64,000 nt of DNA from Buxus sempervirens (GCA_947561395.2 OX387192.1:36291520-36355519), one strand, 5' to 3'; positions 36,312 through 47,800 are shown, counted from the first letter of the stretch. The notes: generated by a model from the letters alone, not told the origin. Numbers and translations are program-made.

Positions 36312-39300
36312 ATGGCATCTGACAGTGGTAGTGGAGATGGCAGAGATGGTGGTAGGAGGCAGGATATTGGTTGGGCCCATGGCACGAGATACGAGGGAGA
36401 TAGAAATAAGACGGTCTGCAACTATTGCCACCAAATCATAAAGGGTGATGGAGTATCACGGTTGAAGCAGCATTTGGCACACGGCTACAATAACGTAACC
36501 AACTATTGTCAAGTCCCTCCAGAGGTTCAGAGGCTGATGAGAGAGCACTTACAGTCAGGGAGTGCAGCTAGGGAAGGGAAGAGGCATGCACGGGAGGAGG
36601 TAAGACGTAGATTGGCAGAGCATGTCCGACCGTCTGTGGCTGATGATGATGATGATGATGATATTGTGTACCCAGATGAAATGGTGACAGATGTAGAGAG
36701 GGCAACATTCAGAGCTTCAGTGCAAACATCTTTGCAGTCTGAGTTTGAGAGAAGAGAGGCTGCGAGGTACAGATTTCACAGGGGTGGTACCTCTAGAGGA
36801 GATGCAGGTGCAGCTGATGTTGATGCTCCTAAACATGGGGCTGGGGCTGAACCTAGCACTAGGATGCCCGATTATCCTATGGAGCCGAGTATGTGGCGTT
36901 CATCTGGTAGCAAGCAGAAGAGATTGAAGGATGTGTGGAGCAAGGGCAATGTCAGGGAGAAGATGGGGAAGTTCATATCCAAAATTTTTATCTTCAATCA
37001 CATTCTAGTGAATGCAGCGGGAGCCCCCATTTCAAGAACATGGTCGATGTTATCCAGGAGTCGGGTCAGGGAGTCTTGCCTCCTACGCCACGGGAGATTA
37101 TGGGTACGTACTTGGATTAGGAGGAGGCAGAGATGAGAGAGTTATTTCATCCCTACGACTCCATTGGAAGCAGTTTAGAGTTACGATCATGTGTGATGAA
37201 TTGACAGGTCCTACTAAACTGTCCATCATCAATTTCATGATGTATTGTAGAGGTAGGGCAGTGTTCTTGAGATCTATTGACGCATCACACAATATCAAGG
37301 ATGCGCCCTATATTACCAGCTTATTAGAGAGGGTGGTAGAGGAGGTTGGCCTTGAGAACGTCGTTTAGATTGTAACAGACAGTGCTAGTGCGTTCAAGAA
37401 AGCCGGCGAGACATTAGAGAAGCGGTATAACCTGTATTGGGCGCCCTGTGCTGCACATTACACTGACTTGATATTAGAGGAGATTGACAAGAGAAACCAA
37501 GTGTTGATGACATTGAAGGATGCACGAGCACTCACCACATTTGTGTACAACCATAATTACGTACTAGTGAAGATGAGAGAAAGATGTGGTGGGGACATAG
37601 TTCGGCCGGGGATTACCAAATTCGGCACGAACTATATTGCATTGGAGAGTATTCTAAGCTACAGGCAGGGATTAAGATTTCTATTTACCAGTGAGGATTG
37701 AACGAGATGTGCTCAGAGGCACAAAGAGATAGGGAGAAGAGTAGAGGACATTGTTTTGTCTAGCACTTTTTGGGAGCATGTGCGAGAATTGATTGCTATA
37801 CTGCAGCCCATATACCGTATACTGGGAATACTTGACACAGATTCCTATCCTACAGTAGGATCCATTTATAAGTGTATGGTGGTGATGAAAGCTCAGGTTC
37901 AGGCCGCATCACCCAAATCACATCAATGGGTACTCAGCAAGGTTTACAATTTCGGGCGTGCCGCCGAAATTTCGGTACAGGGACCCCTGGTGATGCGTTT
38001 CGCCGGGGGAAAATCGTTTTGGGTGCATCGCCAGCAACTCACCGAAATTTCGACGGCACGGAGCGGCGTGCCGAGCGGCATGGACCGGCACGGACGAAAC
38101 AGAAAAAAAATCAGTTTTTATACACGAATCGGACCGGCGTGCCAACGAAATTTCCACCGGCACGAAAAAAAACCCGATTTTTGCCTTTTTAATTTTCCTT
38201 TCGTTTTGGCCGATGGGCGGCACGCCCACCGGCACCGAATCATAAAACCTTGGTACTCAGGATTGTTAACGATAGATGATACAAGTCACTAGGTCATCCT
38301 TTGCATGCAGCTGGTATAATTATAATTTTATTTGAATCATTGTATGTTCAATAATGTTTATAATTATATTTTAATTATTGTACTAATGTTTTTTCTTGTA
38401 ATCGTCAATGTAGCGTATTATTTGAATCCAAAATGTTTGGAAACGAAGTAGGGGCCGTAGCATTTAACTTCACTTATGTTATGGATATCACTTTTTCTTA
38501 ATAGTTATATTAAGTATTAACCTTTTCAAATTATTCCACTACCAGCTGATATAATTTAGAGATGCAATGGGTTCATTCGGGTTGACTACGGCGATTGCAT
38601 CAAGGGACAAGATGATGCCGTGTAAGTGACAAGGGATTATGAATATTAATATTTTAAATTTCTAATTTCTAAATAACTGTTAATATTTTCTATTTGTAAA
38701 TTCAGGTGAATGGTGGGCGATGCATGGCACAAGTGCCCCCACACTGAGGAAGTTAGCATGTTGAATATTGGCTCAGACAGCATCCTCCTCTGCTTGTGAG
38801 CTCAATTGGAGTACGTTCGCACTCATACACACGAAGCAAAGGAACCGACTAGCTTATCAGAGGTTACAGAAGTTGGTCTTTTGCCATTATAACATGAGGT
38901 TGAAGACGAAGCAGTTAGAGATAGAGCACAGCACCACCGCCGCGACTGTGAAGGATTCTTTGGATGTGTTATTCAGTAATGAAGTCGATGACGAGGATCC
39001 ATTTGTAGAGTGGGTTAGATGTGTTGAGATGAATAAGCCTGATGGTAGTCCTAGCGCAATCATATCACACGTTGCAGCAGAGTTGGGCATCGATGTGGAC
39101 GCAGCTATGGAGGAGGAGAGGGGGGAGGTTAGCGGAGACTCACTGGATAGATACGTCAGAGTTGTTCCTTCCTCCACTACTGCGACAACACCAGCCCTAA
39201 TCCCAGCCCGTACGCATGTTTCATCATCATCATCAGAGGAGGAGACAGATGATGAGGATGAGTCCGAATCTTCAAATGATGATGATGGAGATGGTGGTGC

Positions 39301-39883
39301 TAGTGGTGGTTATGATGGTGTTGGCACCAGTGGCCCAGGGTTGAGCCTTTTTACTAGAGAGGCGGCTTTCCATCACACCACACAGGATACTGACCACGGA
39401 GATAGAGGTCGTGATGAGAGTGAGGCATATTTCTTTCAGAGGAGGAAAGGAAAGGAGAGACAGCATACAGGGATGCACGATGACTCGTCCTCCATAGCAC
39501 AGAGTTTCGGATCTTTAGATGTTGGAGGATCATCGAGTTCTTATAGAGAGCAGTATCCTCACTATCCACCACAGCTGACCCAGGGACACTATCCAGTCTA
39601 CTATCCTCAGCAGTTTGGGCCAGCAGATTCATCAGATAGTAGTAGTTGCGGTACATCATACGGATATCTTGGATCACACATGCAGACATCTGATCCATTT
39701 GGGATCTTTCCAGTGAGCATAATATCCGTACGGCTATTATGCTATACCGTACCTATTGCTACTGGAACTGTAGCAGTAGCCCCTCCATACGAGCATCCTC
39801 TCCTTTGTCACCACCACAACCAGAGCCAGATCCATGCTACTATTATAATGATTTCCCTCCAGTTGGTATCATGGCCCACATGA
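36312..39883 (+). pseudogene. hAT transposase pseudogene (BED finger, DUF659, hAT dimerisation)
   Basis: The start MASDSGSGDG leads into a BED zinc finger (CNYCHQIIKGDGVSRLKQHL), then NMVDVIQESGQGV, a DUF659-like core (KLSIINFMMYCRGRAVFLRS, DAPYITSLLERVVEEVG, VTDSASAFKKAGETLEKRY), ILQPIYRILG, and a C-terminal hAT dimerisation stretch (WWAMHGTSAPTLRKLA, RNRLAYQRLQKLVFCHYN). The gene is broken: frame changes near 37025 and 37130, stops near 37118, 37367 and 37699, and a nested MITE at 37938-38252 that interrupts the reading between HQWVLS and VLRIVNDR. The last open stretch (38768-39883) carries an unusually long acidic, Ser/Gly/Tyr-rich tail. Introns may remove some apparent breaks, but not the MITE insertion as it stands. 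Confidence 0.85.
37938..38252. mobile_element. hAT MITE nested in the hAT transposase gene, 315 bp
   Basis: Ends CAAGGTTTACAATTTCGG (left) and, in reverse, CAAGGTTTTATGATTCGG (right) match the ends of the element that surrounds it. A perfect 8-bp duplication GTACTCAG occurs at 37930-37937 and 38253-38260. The interior is GC-rich GGCACG/CCGGCG-type sequence without coding capacity. It is a non-autonomous relative of its host element. Confidence 0.88.
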
Positions 39884-40398
39884 CACAGGAGGAGTATGAG
39901 TAACATGTCCGTGCATATTAGAGAGAATACAGATTGCGGATGGGATGGAAGCGTTATTGTCATTTTATTGGCAAGAGATCAGGGTTTGAGCCACATCGTT
40001 CATTTCATGTCTGATTTGATAGTATGATTGTATGTTTTTTACTGTATATATTGTTGTTTTAGTTTAATTTAAAATTTGGATCCTCTTTGTCATTTTTGAT
40101 TTAAACACAGCGCACAGTATCACCCTGATGGGCCCGATCATTACATTTATATGTTACATTGTGTTTTCATGATTTTTGAAGTATATAACTGATACTTATG
40201 GTAATTTAAGTGCAATTTTAAAGTATATAACTGATACTTTTTGTAAATCTATCACTTTCTTTGAAAAAAAACAGCCAAAAATATTTTTGGCGAAATTTCT
40301 CTCAATTCACCGGAAAATAGGTTTTCCGATGAACGCCACTGAAATGCCGTTCGGTGCCTTGGGCGGCACACCCAGGGGCACTGAAACTCAAAACCTTG

Positions 40399-40480
40399 GT
40401 TTAGAATGAATTAGATTTGTGAAGAATGCCGCTCAGGGGCACCGAAACTCAAAACCTTAGTTTAGAATAAATTAGATTTG
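40399..40480. repeat. Duplicated 3' terminus of the hAT element plus flank
   Basis: Immediately after the hAT element, the terminal words GGGGCACCGAAACTCAAAACCT and the flanking TTTAGAATAAATTAGATTTG occur a second time (about 40430-40476 against 40376-40422). This is a short direct repeat of the element end together with host sequence. Confidence 0.75.
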
Positions 40481-40483
40481 TGA

Positions 40484-43060
40484 AGAATGGATTTGCACGA
40501 GTAGCACCTATAAGAACAATGGAAATAGAGTATCTGGGTAACTTAGGCCTAAGATGAAGTATTATCGCTTATAAAGTCATGATCTCATGTGTGTACATGT
40601 ACGATCGATCTCAAATGCTTAAGTAATAATTATAATTTAAAAGTTAAATATCTCAAGCGCGGAATAATTTAGGTGTTATCAATCCATCGTAAACGGGTGG
40701 ATGAGCAATTATCTTCCTTCATAGCTCTTAGGATTTCCATCACCGCTTACCTCTTACCTCTTGTAAGCAAGGTTTTAAGTTTCGGTGCCGCTGGGTGTGC
40801 CGCCCAGGGCACCGAACGGCATTTCGGCGGCACGCAGGAAAATTTTTAATGGGCAAAAAAAAAAAAAAAATTATGTTTTTTTGGATTTCGGCTAAATTTC
40901 GACGGCACGCCGCTCCGTTTCACCGGTACGCCGCCCGTTTCGCTAAAAAAAAATTATATTTTTTTCTCTGTTTTGCCCGTTTCCCCTGTTTCGGTCCGTT
41001 TCGCTCGGCACGCCGCCCATTTCGCTCGAAATTTCGGTCCGTTTCGCCAACGATGTAAATTGACGATTTCCCCCAGCGAAACGCATCGCTGGGGGCATAA
41101 AAACCAAAATTTCGGCCGAAACTGTAAACCTTGCTTGTAAGTAATTCATAATTTTCAAAATTCCATGATGGTTATCTTTTAATATTTACATTCATTGGAC
41201 TTTCCATATTTTTCGTTTTTTCATATTATTATCATTATGATCCTGAACTTATAAAAAGTGTTTTCAGGAGTATAAAATATACAAAAATAAGAAAAGAAAA
41301 AAAATTGGGAAATATGATTAGTTTTTGAAACTGCCTTCTTACAAATTTTTTTCATCTTATTTTCCTTCTTCCCTTTACAATATTTGAAAATACCAATTGA
41401 TTTTGAATAGAAGTGACAAATGTTGACCACGTCCGTAAAACTAGGTGCAGCTCGAGTTGGTTAGGTTTTCAACATAATCAATTCGATTTTGGGGCCGTTT
41501 GGTATGGCTTTTGGATTATGGATTATAATTTGGATTTTAAAAATCAAGATTATCAATGCTATTGTTAGAATCTGGAATCTTGTGTGAATACTTTGGATTT
41601 TGGCCCGTTATTGAAGTGTGACCCACCACAATTAATATCTCCTTATTACTTGTGTTCAAGTGGGCCCGCCACTTTTGACTATCAATCAAAATCTATAGAA
41701 CAATTTTAACATCCGATTTTAAAATCTAATTTTCAAAAATCCAACCAAACACCTTAGTGGCTTCTGGTAGAAGCCAAAAACCTGAAACCCTAACAAATTA
41801 ACACCTTAGTTTCAAGTTCTCTAACCCAAACTAAATCAGTTTTCTTTTTGGTTGGTGTTGTGATCAAACCGAGCTTAACCAAAACCAGATCAATGTGGTT
41901 AAATTGATCCAATTCAATATATATATATATATATACACACACATATTTTTTTACAATCAATATCCCAAAATTATGATATAAAGACACATCTCTACGCATT
42001 AGCCTCATAATCTATAGATGGGACAATTCTAAACTGACCTAAACCGACCCAAACAAAACTGAATTCATAATGTGGTCGCTTAATTTTTGGCATTTTTTCC
42101 CTTAATTTTCACTGTTATAATTGAACTCAAACTGTGATTTTAGTGAGCCGGAAACCATTGAACTAACAGCCATGTTCGGAGAAATCGTTATCATCAACAT
42201 AAGCGGGTTCCTACCAAAGTAGGGTTGGCGATTCAACTAAGAAACTGAAATAAAAATACAAAATACTTCAAGCAAAAAGAGCTCCATTAAAGGAGCAAAT
42301 TGAATTTTTTTTGTTTTTACGGTGTAAGAAATACTCAAAGTAGTCTTCTCTTTTTTCCAGAGTTGTGAAAGTTCTAACAGAATTGTTTTCCCAAACATAG
42401 AAAAAAAAAGGAGTACAAGAAAAAAAAAATCCTTCAAACAAACGCATTGATTCTTCTGTGAAGGAAAAAAAATGTATATATATATATAGAACAGTATGCT
42501 ACCCAGAAAACAGTCATGAATCAGTAAATTGAATAAAACCCAAATCATATTTTTGCGTTTAACGATCATCACAATGCGGTATAGACCGATCAAAAGCAAA
42601 ATTCAAACGTTAAAACTCAAGAACACAAACAGATGATGAAGAAAAAGTACCCAGAGAACGAGATAAAGAAAGACGATGGATCAAAGCTCCACCAAAACCT
42701 CAAACTTCGACCTTCTATTCTTTCTAAAGCGTCGTGCTCTTCGCCAAGAAAGCAGGGAATGCGCGGAACGAAAGCTGCTCGATGTGGCAACTGAGCATAG
42801 TTCGTTGTTAATATAATTTATAAAAGAATTCCAAATCCGATTCCTAAACAGATAATTGAGGAATCCTAATCATAATCAAACTAATAAAGAGACTCTCGCT
42901 CATAAGGAATCCTAATCATAATCAAACTGACAACCCAAACCCGTCCCACGAGTCACGACATTCAATAATAGGTTACTAATTTTGCACCCATGGATGAACC
43001 GGGGAAGGTTCAAAATTGCTATCAGGGTTGGCGAGTGAGATCATCGTTTGGATGTGAAAT
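40484..43060 (-). promoter_or_regulatory. Third copy of the CUL1 promoter flank (copy D unit)
   Basis: Continuation of the copy D upstream flank after the transposon, matching 20760-23060 and 25355-27850. It contains an added MITE (40768-41133) and the shared GGGGCCGTTTGGTATGG tract near 41491. Non-coding. Confidence 0.6.
40768..41133. mobile_element. hAT MITE in the copy D promoter flank, 366 bp
   Basis: A perfect 8-bp duplication CTTGTAAG (40760-40767 and 41134-41141) brackets ends CAAGGTTTTAAGTTTCGG and, in reverse, CAAGGTTTACAGTTTCGG. It belongs to the same terminal family as 34658-40398 and 37938-38252. The empty site is visible at 21010 and 25630. Confidence 0.9.
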
Positions 43061-44020
43061 ACTCTATAAACTGGACCACTCACTATGAGTACAAAGCCTC
43101 CCTTTGGTAATTTTTTCATAAGCATTTATCTATTTTTCCTTTTGGAAGGAAAAAAATTGCTGCAAAAATGCCATTTGAGTTTTGATCACGTGAGGCAATT
43201 AACATGAAACAAGAAATCAACACTGCTAAAAAAAAAAATTAAACAAGAAATCAGTTTCATTGCTTTTTATGAGATGCAAATAACATTGCTTCGTTGATTA
43301 CCGCTGAAATATCATATATGCTAGATGCAACGGTTGTTTATTATGGTATCAATGCTGTACATTCTCGTGCAAAGTCGCACGTATGGGAGAGTATTGAAAT
43401 ATCATATATGGACCCTTTGATATACATTGTTGCGCTTTCATCTATTAGCGTAAGCTTTTAGGTGCGGTAGTTGCTCAACAATTACAAATACCCAACACTT
43501 CCGATGAAGGGCCTTTCGTCGTCCCAACGATAATATTGCCTGTACGTACTTTCATCTATTAGCTTAAGCTTTTAAGTGTAACAGTTTAAACAATTACAAA
43601 CACCCAACATTTCAGAGGAAGAGCTTTTTGTCATCCCCAAATGTCTGTTCTTGACCTTGTATGTTTGCTGTTTGCGTCGTGAACTCGAAACATCAATTTT
43701 CTGCTCACCATTGCATCTCTAATAGTATTCTCCAGTCCTCCAATAGTAGGAACTTCATACTAAATGGCAGTTCTCCAAAATCATCATATCCTTCGATTCT
43801 CAAGTTAGAAGTGTAATTTCATTTGCTGTTGCTTAGCTTTTTCTTTTTCCTTATTTTATAATCCTTCGAGAAAGTTTCATGATGTTGATCTGAGGAGTGC
43901 CAGAGGTTGTTTTGAGCTCTTTTCTTTCTCTCTCTCCTGTTAAGCAAAATTTTCTTTCTTGGTCTTTTTTGTTCTTTTATTGAAGCAATTCTAATGTAGT
44001 TATCAAACATGCTTTTTTTT
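43061..44020. other. Spacer with a direct repeat, origin unclear
   Basis: Up to about 43215 it matches the unit spacer at 1580-1740. From 43220 it is unique in the window. A stretch with ATCTATTAGC...TAAGCTTTTA and a following ACAATTACAAA.ACCCAACA tract occurs twice (about 43440-43525 and 43553-43635), which recalls LTR-type sequence, but I find no TG...CA borders or target duplication. No gene is recognised. Confidence 0.45.
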
Positions 44021-44023
44021 GGG

Positions 44024-44233
44024 CTTCTCATCAAGAAGCGGATTGAAGATTTGATCACACCTGACTATCTGGAGAGAAACAAGGGCAATGCCAACTTATA
44101 TCTATATTGGTATATCATCCTCATAAAGCTTCTCATCAAGAAGCGGATTGAAGATTTGATCACACCTGACTATCTGGAGAGAAACAAGGGCAATGCCAAC
44201 TTATATCTATATTGGTATATCATCCTCATGCAT
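44024..44233 (+). pseudogene. Tandemly duplicated CUL1 last-exon fragment
   Basis: A 105-bp unit encoding [18 protein letters not shown] and NKGNANLYLYWYIIL, the winged-helix B end of a cullin, occurs twice head to tail (first from 44024, second from 44129). Because 105 is a multiple of three, the frame runs through both units. No acceptor, upstream exons or cullin stop is attached, and the sequence differs from the B and E last exons. It is a captured fragment, not a gene. Confidence 0.8.
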
Positions 44234-44559
44234 TGCCCGCCTGGTGCATACTTGGGATTTTCAGGGTAGTTGGGGAAGGGGAACACACACCCGATCACTT
44301 ACCTCCAAAGGAGAGTGCAATGTTCGTTGACTTGTGTGAGCCACATAGTGTGGCAACTCGGACGACCATATGTATGAGTTGGAGGTACGCTCCCCAGCAA
44401 ACCCCCTTTATTCTGCTGAAACCGGGAGTAGATCCTTGGTCTAGGTTACACGAGCCAAGACCAGAAGACCTTCCCACTAGAGCAAGCGGCACCTTCAACT
44501 TATATGTAAGTACTTGGGCTCATTCAACTTGTTTGGAGCCCAAATGAGGTGATCTTGGT
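44234..44559. other. Unassigned segment
   Basis: Moderately GC-rich for this window, with open stretches on both strands but no family I recognise. The two sides contain partly complementary words (TTACCTCCAAAG near 44300, TTGGAGGTACG near 44380). It lies between two plus-strand cullin fragments. Confidence 0.35.
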
Positions 44560-44653
44560 ACAAAAAGGCCTTATCCCAAGAAGTGGGTTTCAGTTGGGAC
44601 AGACATTATGCAATTGATGCTGCAATTATGCGGATCATGAAGAGTAGAAAAGT

Positions 44654-45852
44654 GGCCCCGATTGGTTCAATGAATTGGAATTGGAATTAAGAATTCTAAT
44701 TCATCAAGAATTGAAATTGGGTAGAATTGAAATTATTGTAATTGGATGGCAAGAGAATTGAAATTTGGAATTACAATTCCATAAAGAATTGATTTAAAAT
44801 CCAATTCCACTGATTGGATGAACTTATGAAGAATTGATTTGTATCATTCCCATGTTAATAATAACACAAATGACTGATTATCATGACATATGAATTCCAA
44901 TAATCCATTTTCTGCAACCGAAATCAAAACAACACTACTTGGTTTTAATAATATTTTTGTCTTAATCAGGTCCTCCATGTAAGACCAGATGATTATGAAC
45001 AACTCGATAGGTCAAAGCAAGTGGAAATAGAAGAGAGAGAAATATAGAAGGAGAGAGAGGAAACAAAAGAGATAGAGAGATGAGAGAGAGAGAGAGAGGA
45101 GAGAAGAAGGGAGAATATACGTACTAGTCCCTACAACACCAGCGAGGAAGAGGAGAATGAGATTTGGTAGTTTCTTTATCGGTAGAGCTGGTAAATGGTC
45201 GGTTTGGGTCGGGTCATAATCGGAGTTGGGAGTTAATTGGGTCGGGTTCGGGTTAAACTAAATTAAGGCGGGTTGGAAAACCCTTCAACCCAAACCCAAC
45301 CCGCCAATAAACGGGTTTAACCCACAAACCCGTTTATTATTATTTTTTATTTTCAAAAAAATGATTAAAATAGGATTGGGGATTAATTGGATCGAGTTGT
45401 GCCGTGTTTGGGTCAAGTTGGGGGTTAATCGGGTCGGGACAGGACACTTTTATCAAATTTTTTTTTTAAATTAGGTTACTTGTCAGGTTGCCGAGTCATA
45501 ATCGGGTTGACCTGATTACTAGCGGGTTGGGGAAACCCCAACCCAATTAATAAACGGGTCAACCCAAACCTGTTTAACTCGTATCGGGTTGGGTCGCATT
45601 TTGCTAGCTCTATTTGTCGGGCATATATCGTGCTTCTAATTCTCTACCTCGTATTCCCAATTCTTCTCGATTTAGTAGGGAATTAGGTAACTTCAAAAAT
45701 AGCCTATAAGCTAATTCTATGGAATTGGGCGTTAATTCCAATTCCAAATTCCAAATTCCAAATATTTAACCAATCAAAAGAATTGGAATTGGGAACCCAA
45801 TTCCAATTCTTACCCCAATTCCAACCCCTAATTCCGCGAACCAATCGGGCCC
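44654..45852. mobile_element. MITE with GGCCCCGATTGGTTC ends, interrupting exon 17
   Basis: The left end GGCCCCGATTGGTTC and the right end, in reverse GGGCCCGATTGGTTC, form inverted repeats, followed on both sides by AATTGGAATTGG-type inverted tracts. I cannot see a clear target duplication. The ends resemble PIF/Harbinger or hAT MITEs of plants. A smaller MITE is nested at 45183-45612, and a (GA)n tract lies near 45020-45105. Confidence 0.65.
45183..45612. mobile_element. Nested hAT-like MITE with TAGAGCTGG ends, 430 bp
   Basis: Ends TAGAGCTGGTAAATGG and, in reverse, TAGAGCTAGCAAAATG. The flanks TTTATCGG (45175-45182) and TTTGTCGG (45613-45620) form an 8-bp duplication with one mismatch. 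The interior is built of GGGTCGGGTT/AACCCGACCC words and is non-coding. Confidence 0.78.
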
Positions 45853-45944
45853 TTGGGGTCATTAGCAGTTGGTTATGTTGAACAGTTAGGCTGCATGTTC
45901 GATGTAATCTTTAGTACTTTATTCCTTTTCCTATATATATATAT

Positions 45945-47622
45945 ACTACTACTACTACTATTAAAAGCACAAACTATCTTAAATATTTTTTATTTTCACA
46001 TACCTAAAATATCCTTCACCATATTCTTTAATTTCACATATTTATATGTTAATGAAATACTTATCTAATGAAAATAAACATATCCAATATATCCAATCAT
46101 GCAGATAAGCATATCCAACATGTACCAATGAAACAAATAACAGTTATTTAAAAAATAACTTTTTTTTTGTTATTTACGTGAGACATTACGATTAAATCAA
46201 AAAGAAAATAAACAAAAAATATCCAATATATCCTTCAATGAAGAGAAATAGTGTTTAGAGATCTATATCACAATAAAAATAAATTTATTAGTATCGTGTG
46301 AGGATGTTTCTTACTTTTTAGTGTTTTTTTTTTTACAAATAAAATACTAATTTGAAATCTATGTATATCAATAAAGTTGTTTATTTTATTTTATTTTCAC
46401 ATACCAAAAAGATCCGCATATATCCTAAAGATTTTTTTTTTAATTTAAATTTTACGGATAAAATATTACTATGATCAAACAAAAAAGAATTTCAATTAAT
46501 AATTGGAAATTTACATAACTTGGGCGCGTAGAATTCTACTCGAATACTTACAACAAAGATCCATCTATAATTTGGACAATGAGATCGGAGATTGCTTTTC
46601 TAATACTTATCAAAAAGAAGATAAATAATAAAAAAAATCCAATATATCCATCAATTAAAAGAAAACATAATTGCTTCTCCAAAACTTATCAAAAAAGGAA
46701 ACAAACGAAAAAAAATTCCAATATATCCATCAATGAAGTAAAAACATCTTGCTTAATTTTGTGACAATTAATATTGATAATTTTTTTTTTATAATATCAA
46801 TGCATGCGATATTAATGGGGTTTTTATATAGGCTGATAACTGATAGATTTACACCCTATGTTATCTTTAACTAATTGAGTTGATCTTAGCTTTCAATAGT
46901 CATTTAATTTATAAATTCCCACGTCATAATAACGTAGAGGATATTTTCATTCTGTTTAGAGTTTTTTCACTAATAAAATACCAAGAAAAATAGGAAATCT
47001 TATAATTTGAAATCCATTTATATATCCTTAAAGTGAATTTTTTTACACACCTAAAATATCCACATATATACCTAAAGTGTTTTTTTTAAAAATTTTATTA
47101 AAAAATCCTTCTATAATCAAACAAAAAAGAGGAAAAAAATGTTAATAATTGGAAATTCGAAAGGGCTTGTTAAATTATTTTTGGATACTTTTCTAGCAAT
47201 TTAATCAAATAAAAACAAATAAAAAATTATATTTTTGCCATGTATTATTTTAATGAAAAAGTAAAAAAGAATTTATTATTGATGTGTCTAATTATTATGA
47301 CATAATTTGAAATAATAATGAAAATAATCTATTTATGAAAAGATTATCTAAATTATTGATTAATTAATTGAAAAAGTAGAAACGCCAAAATTCTAATTTT
47401 AAAACAATAAATATAAATTCAATAAGACTTCATATAAATTTATTATATTTTATGACTTCGTGATAGTATAAAATTATTATAATTAAATTCTTAAAAACGA
47501 TTCAAAACAAAGTATATTCTAAATATTGCAATAAGTCTTTAGATTTAATAATTTCAAATAGGTTGCAAAAAAAAAAAAAATGCAAGAAATCAATATTACG
47601 TAAACAGTAACACCATTGCTAG
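45945..47622. mobile_element. Helitron-like insertion (tentative)
   Basis: An AT-rich 1.7 kb block inside the intron of the plus-strand cullin fragment. It starts near ACTACTATTAAAAGCAC and ends CACCATTGCTAG followed by T, resembling plant Helitron termini (…CTAG|T, no target duplication). The flanking TATATA tracts blur the left border. The expected 5' TC and a strong terminal hairpin are not clear, and no Rep/helicase is encoded. Non-autonomous at best. Confidence 0.4.
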
Positions 47623-47800
47623 TATATATATATCTATATGTATGTATGTATAACAGTAACACGATGTTGTTCAATGAAATATGTATTTGTAGCCTGATTT
47701 GAAGGCAATAAAGAAACGGATTGAAGATCTGATCACCCGTGAGTATCTGGAGAGAGAAAGGACAATCCCAACTTACATTTTTACGTACCTTGATTTCAGC

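Larger units (their letters stand above)
34658..40398 (+). mobile_element. hAT-superfamily DNA transposon, 5.7 kb, decayed
   Basis: Terminal inverted repeats: the left end is CAAGGTTTACAGTTTCGG and the right end, in reverse, CAAGGTTTTGAGTTTCAG. The flanks are GTTTAGT (34651-34657) and GTTTAGAA (40399-40406), an imperfect 8-bp duplication. Copies B and C show the uninterrupted site near 20726 and 25321. Subterminal regions are rich in short GGCACGCCG-type words and the element carries a hAT transposase gene on the plus strand. It splits the leader of copy D from its promoter. Confidence 0.85.
44560..47800 (+). pseudogene. Plus-strand CUL1 3' fragment (exons 17-18), split by transposons
   Basis: Exon 17 begins near 44605 ([17 protein letters not shown]), is cut at 44653 by a MITE and resumes at 45853 (GGGTCATTAGCAGTTGG...) to about 45905. 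The intron contains a Helitron-like block. Exon 18 lies at about 47693-47795 ([20 protein letters not shown]), with a frame change after that. The neddylation motif RIMKSRK is still legible. The fragment is opposite in strand to the full copies and continues into inverted 3' flank sequence. Confidence 0.8.

Noticed and set aside
39354..39698. A 114-codon minus-strand frame antisense to the transposase tail
   Set aside because: The plus frame has the transposase continuation; the antisense frame is a shadow of the repetitive codon use.
43436..43640. A second copia LTR from the TAAGCTTTTA direct repeats
   Set aside because: No TG...CA borders, target duplication or flanking LTR pair found.
44234..44559. 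A SINE or tRNA-derived element
   Set aside because: No A/B promoter boxes, tail or target duplication could be made out.
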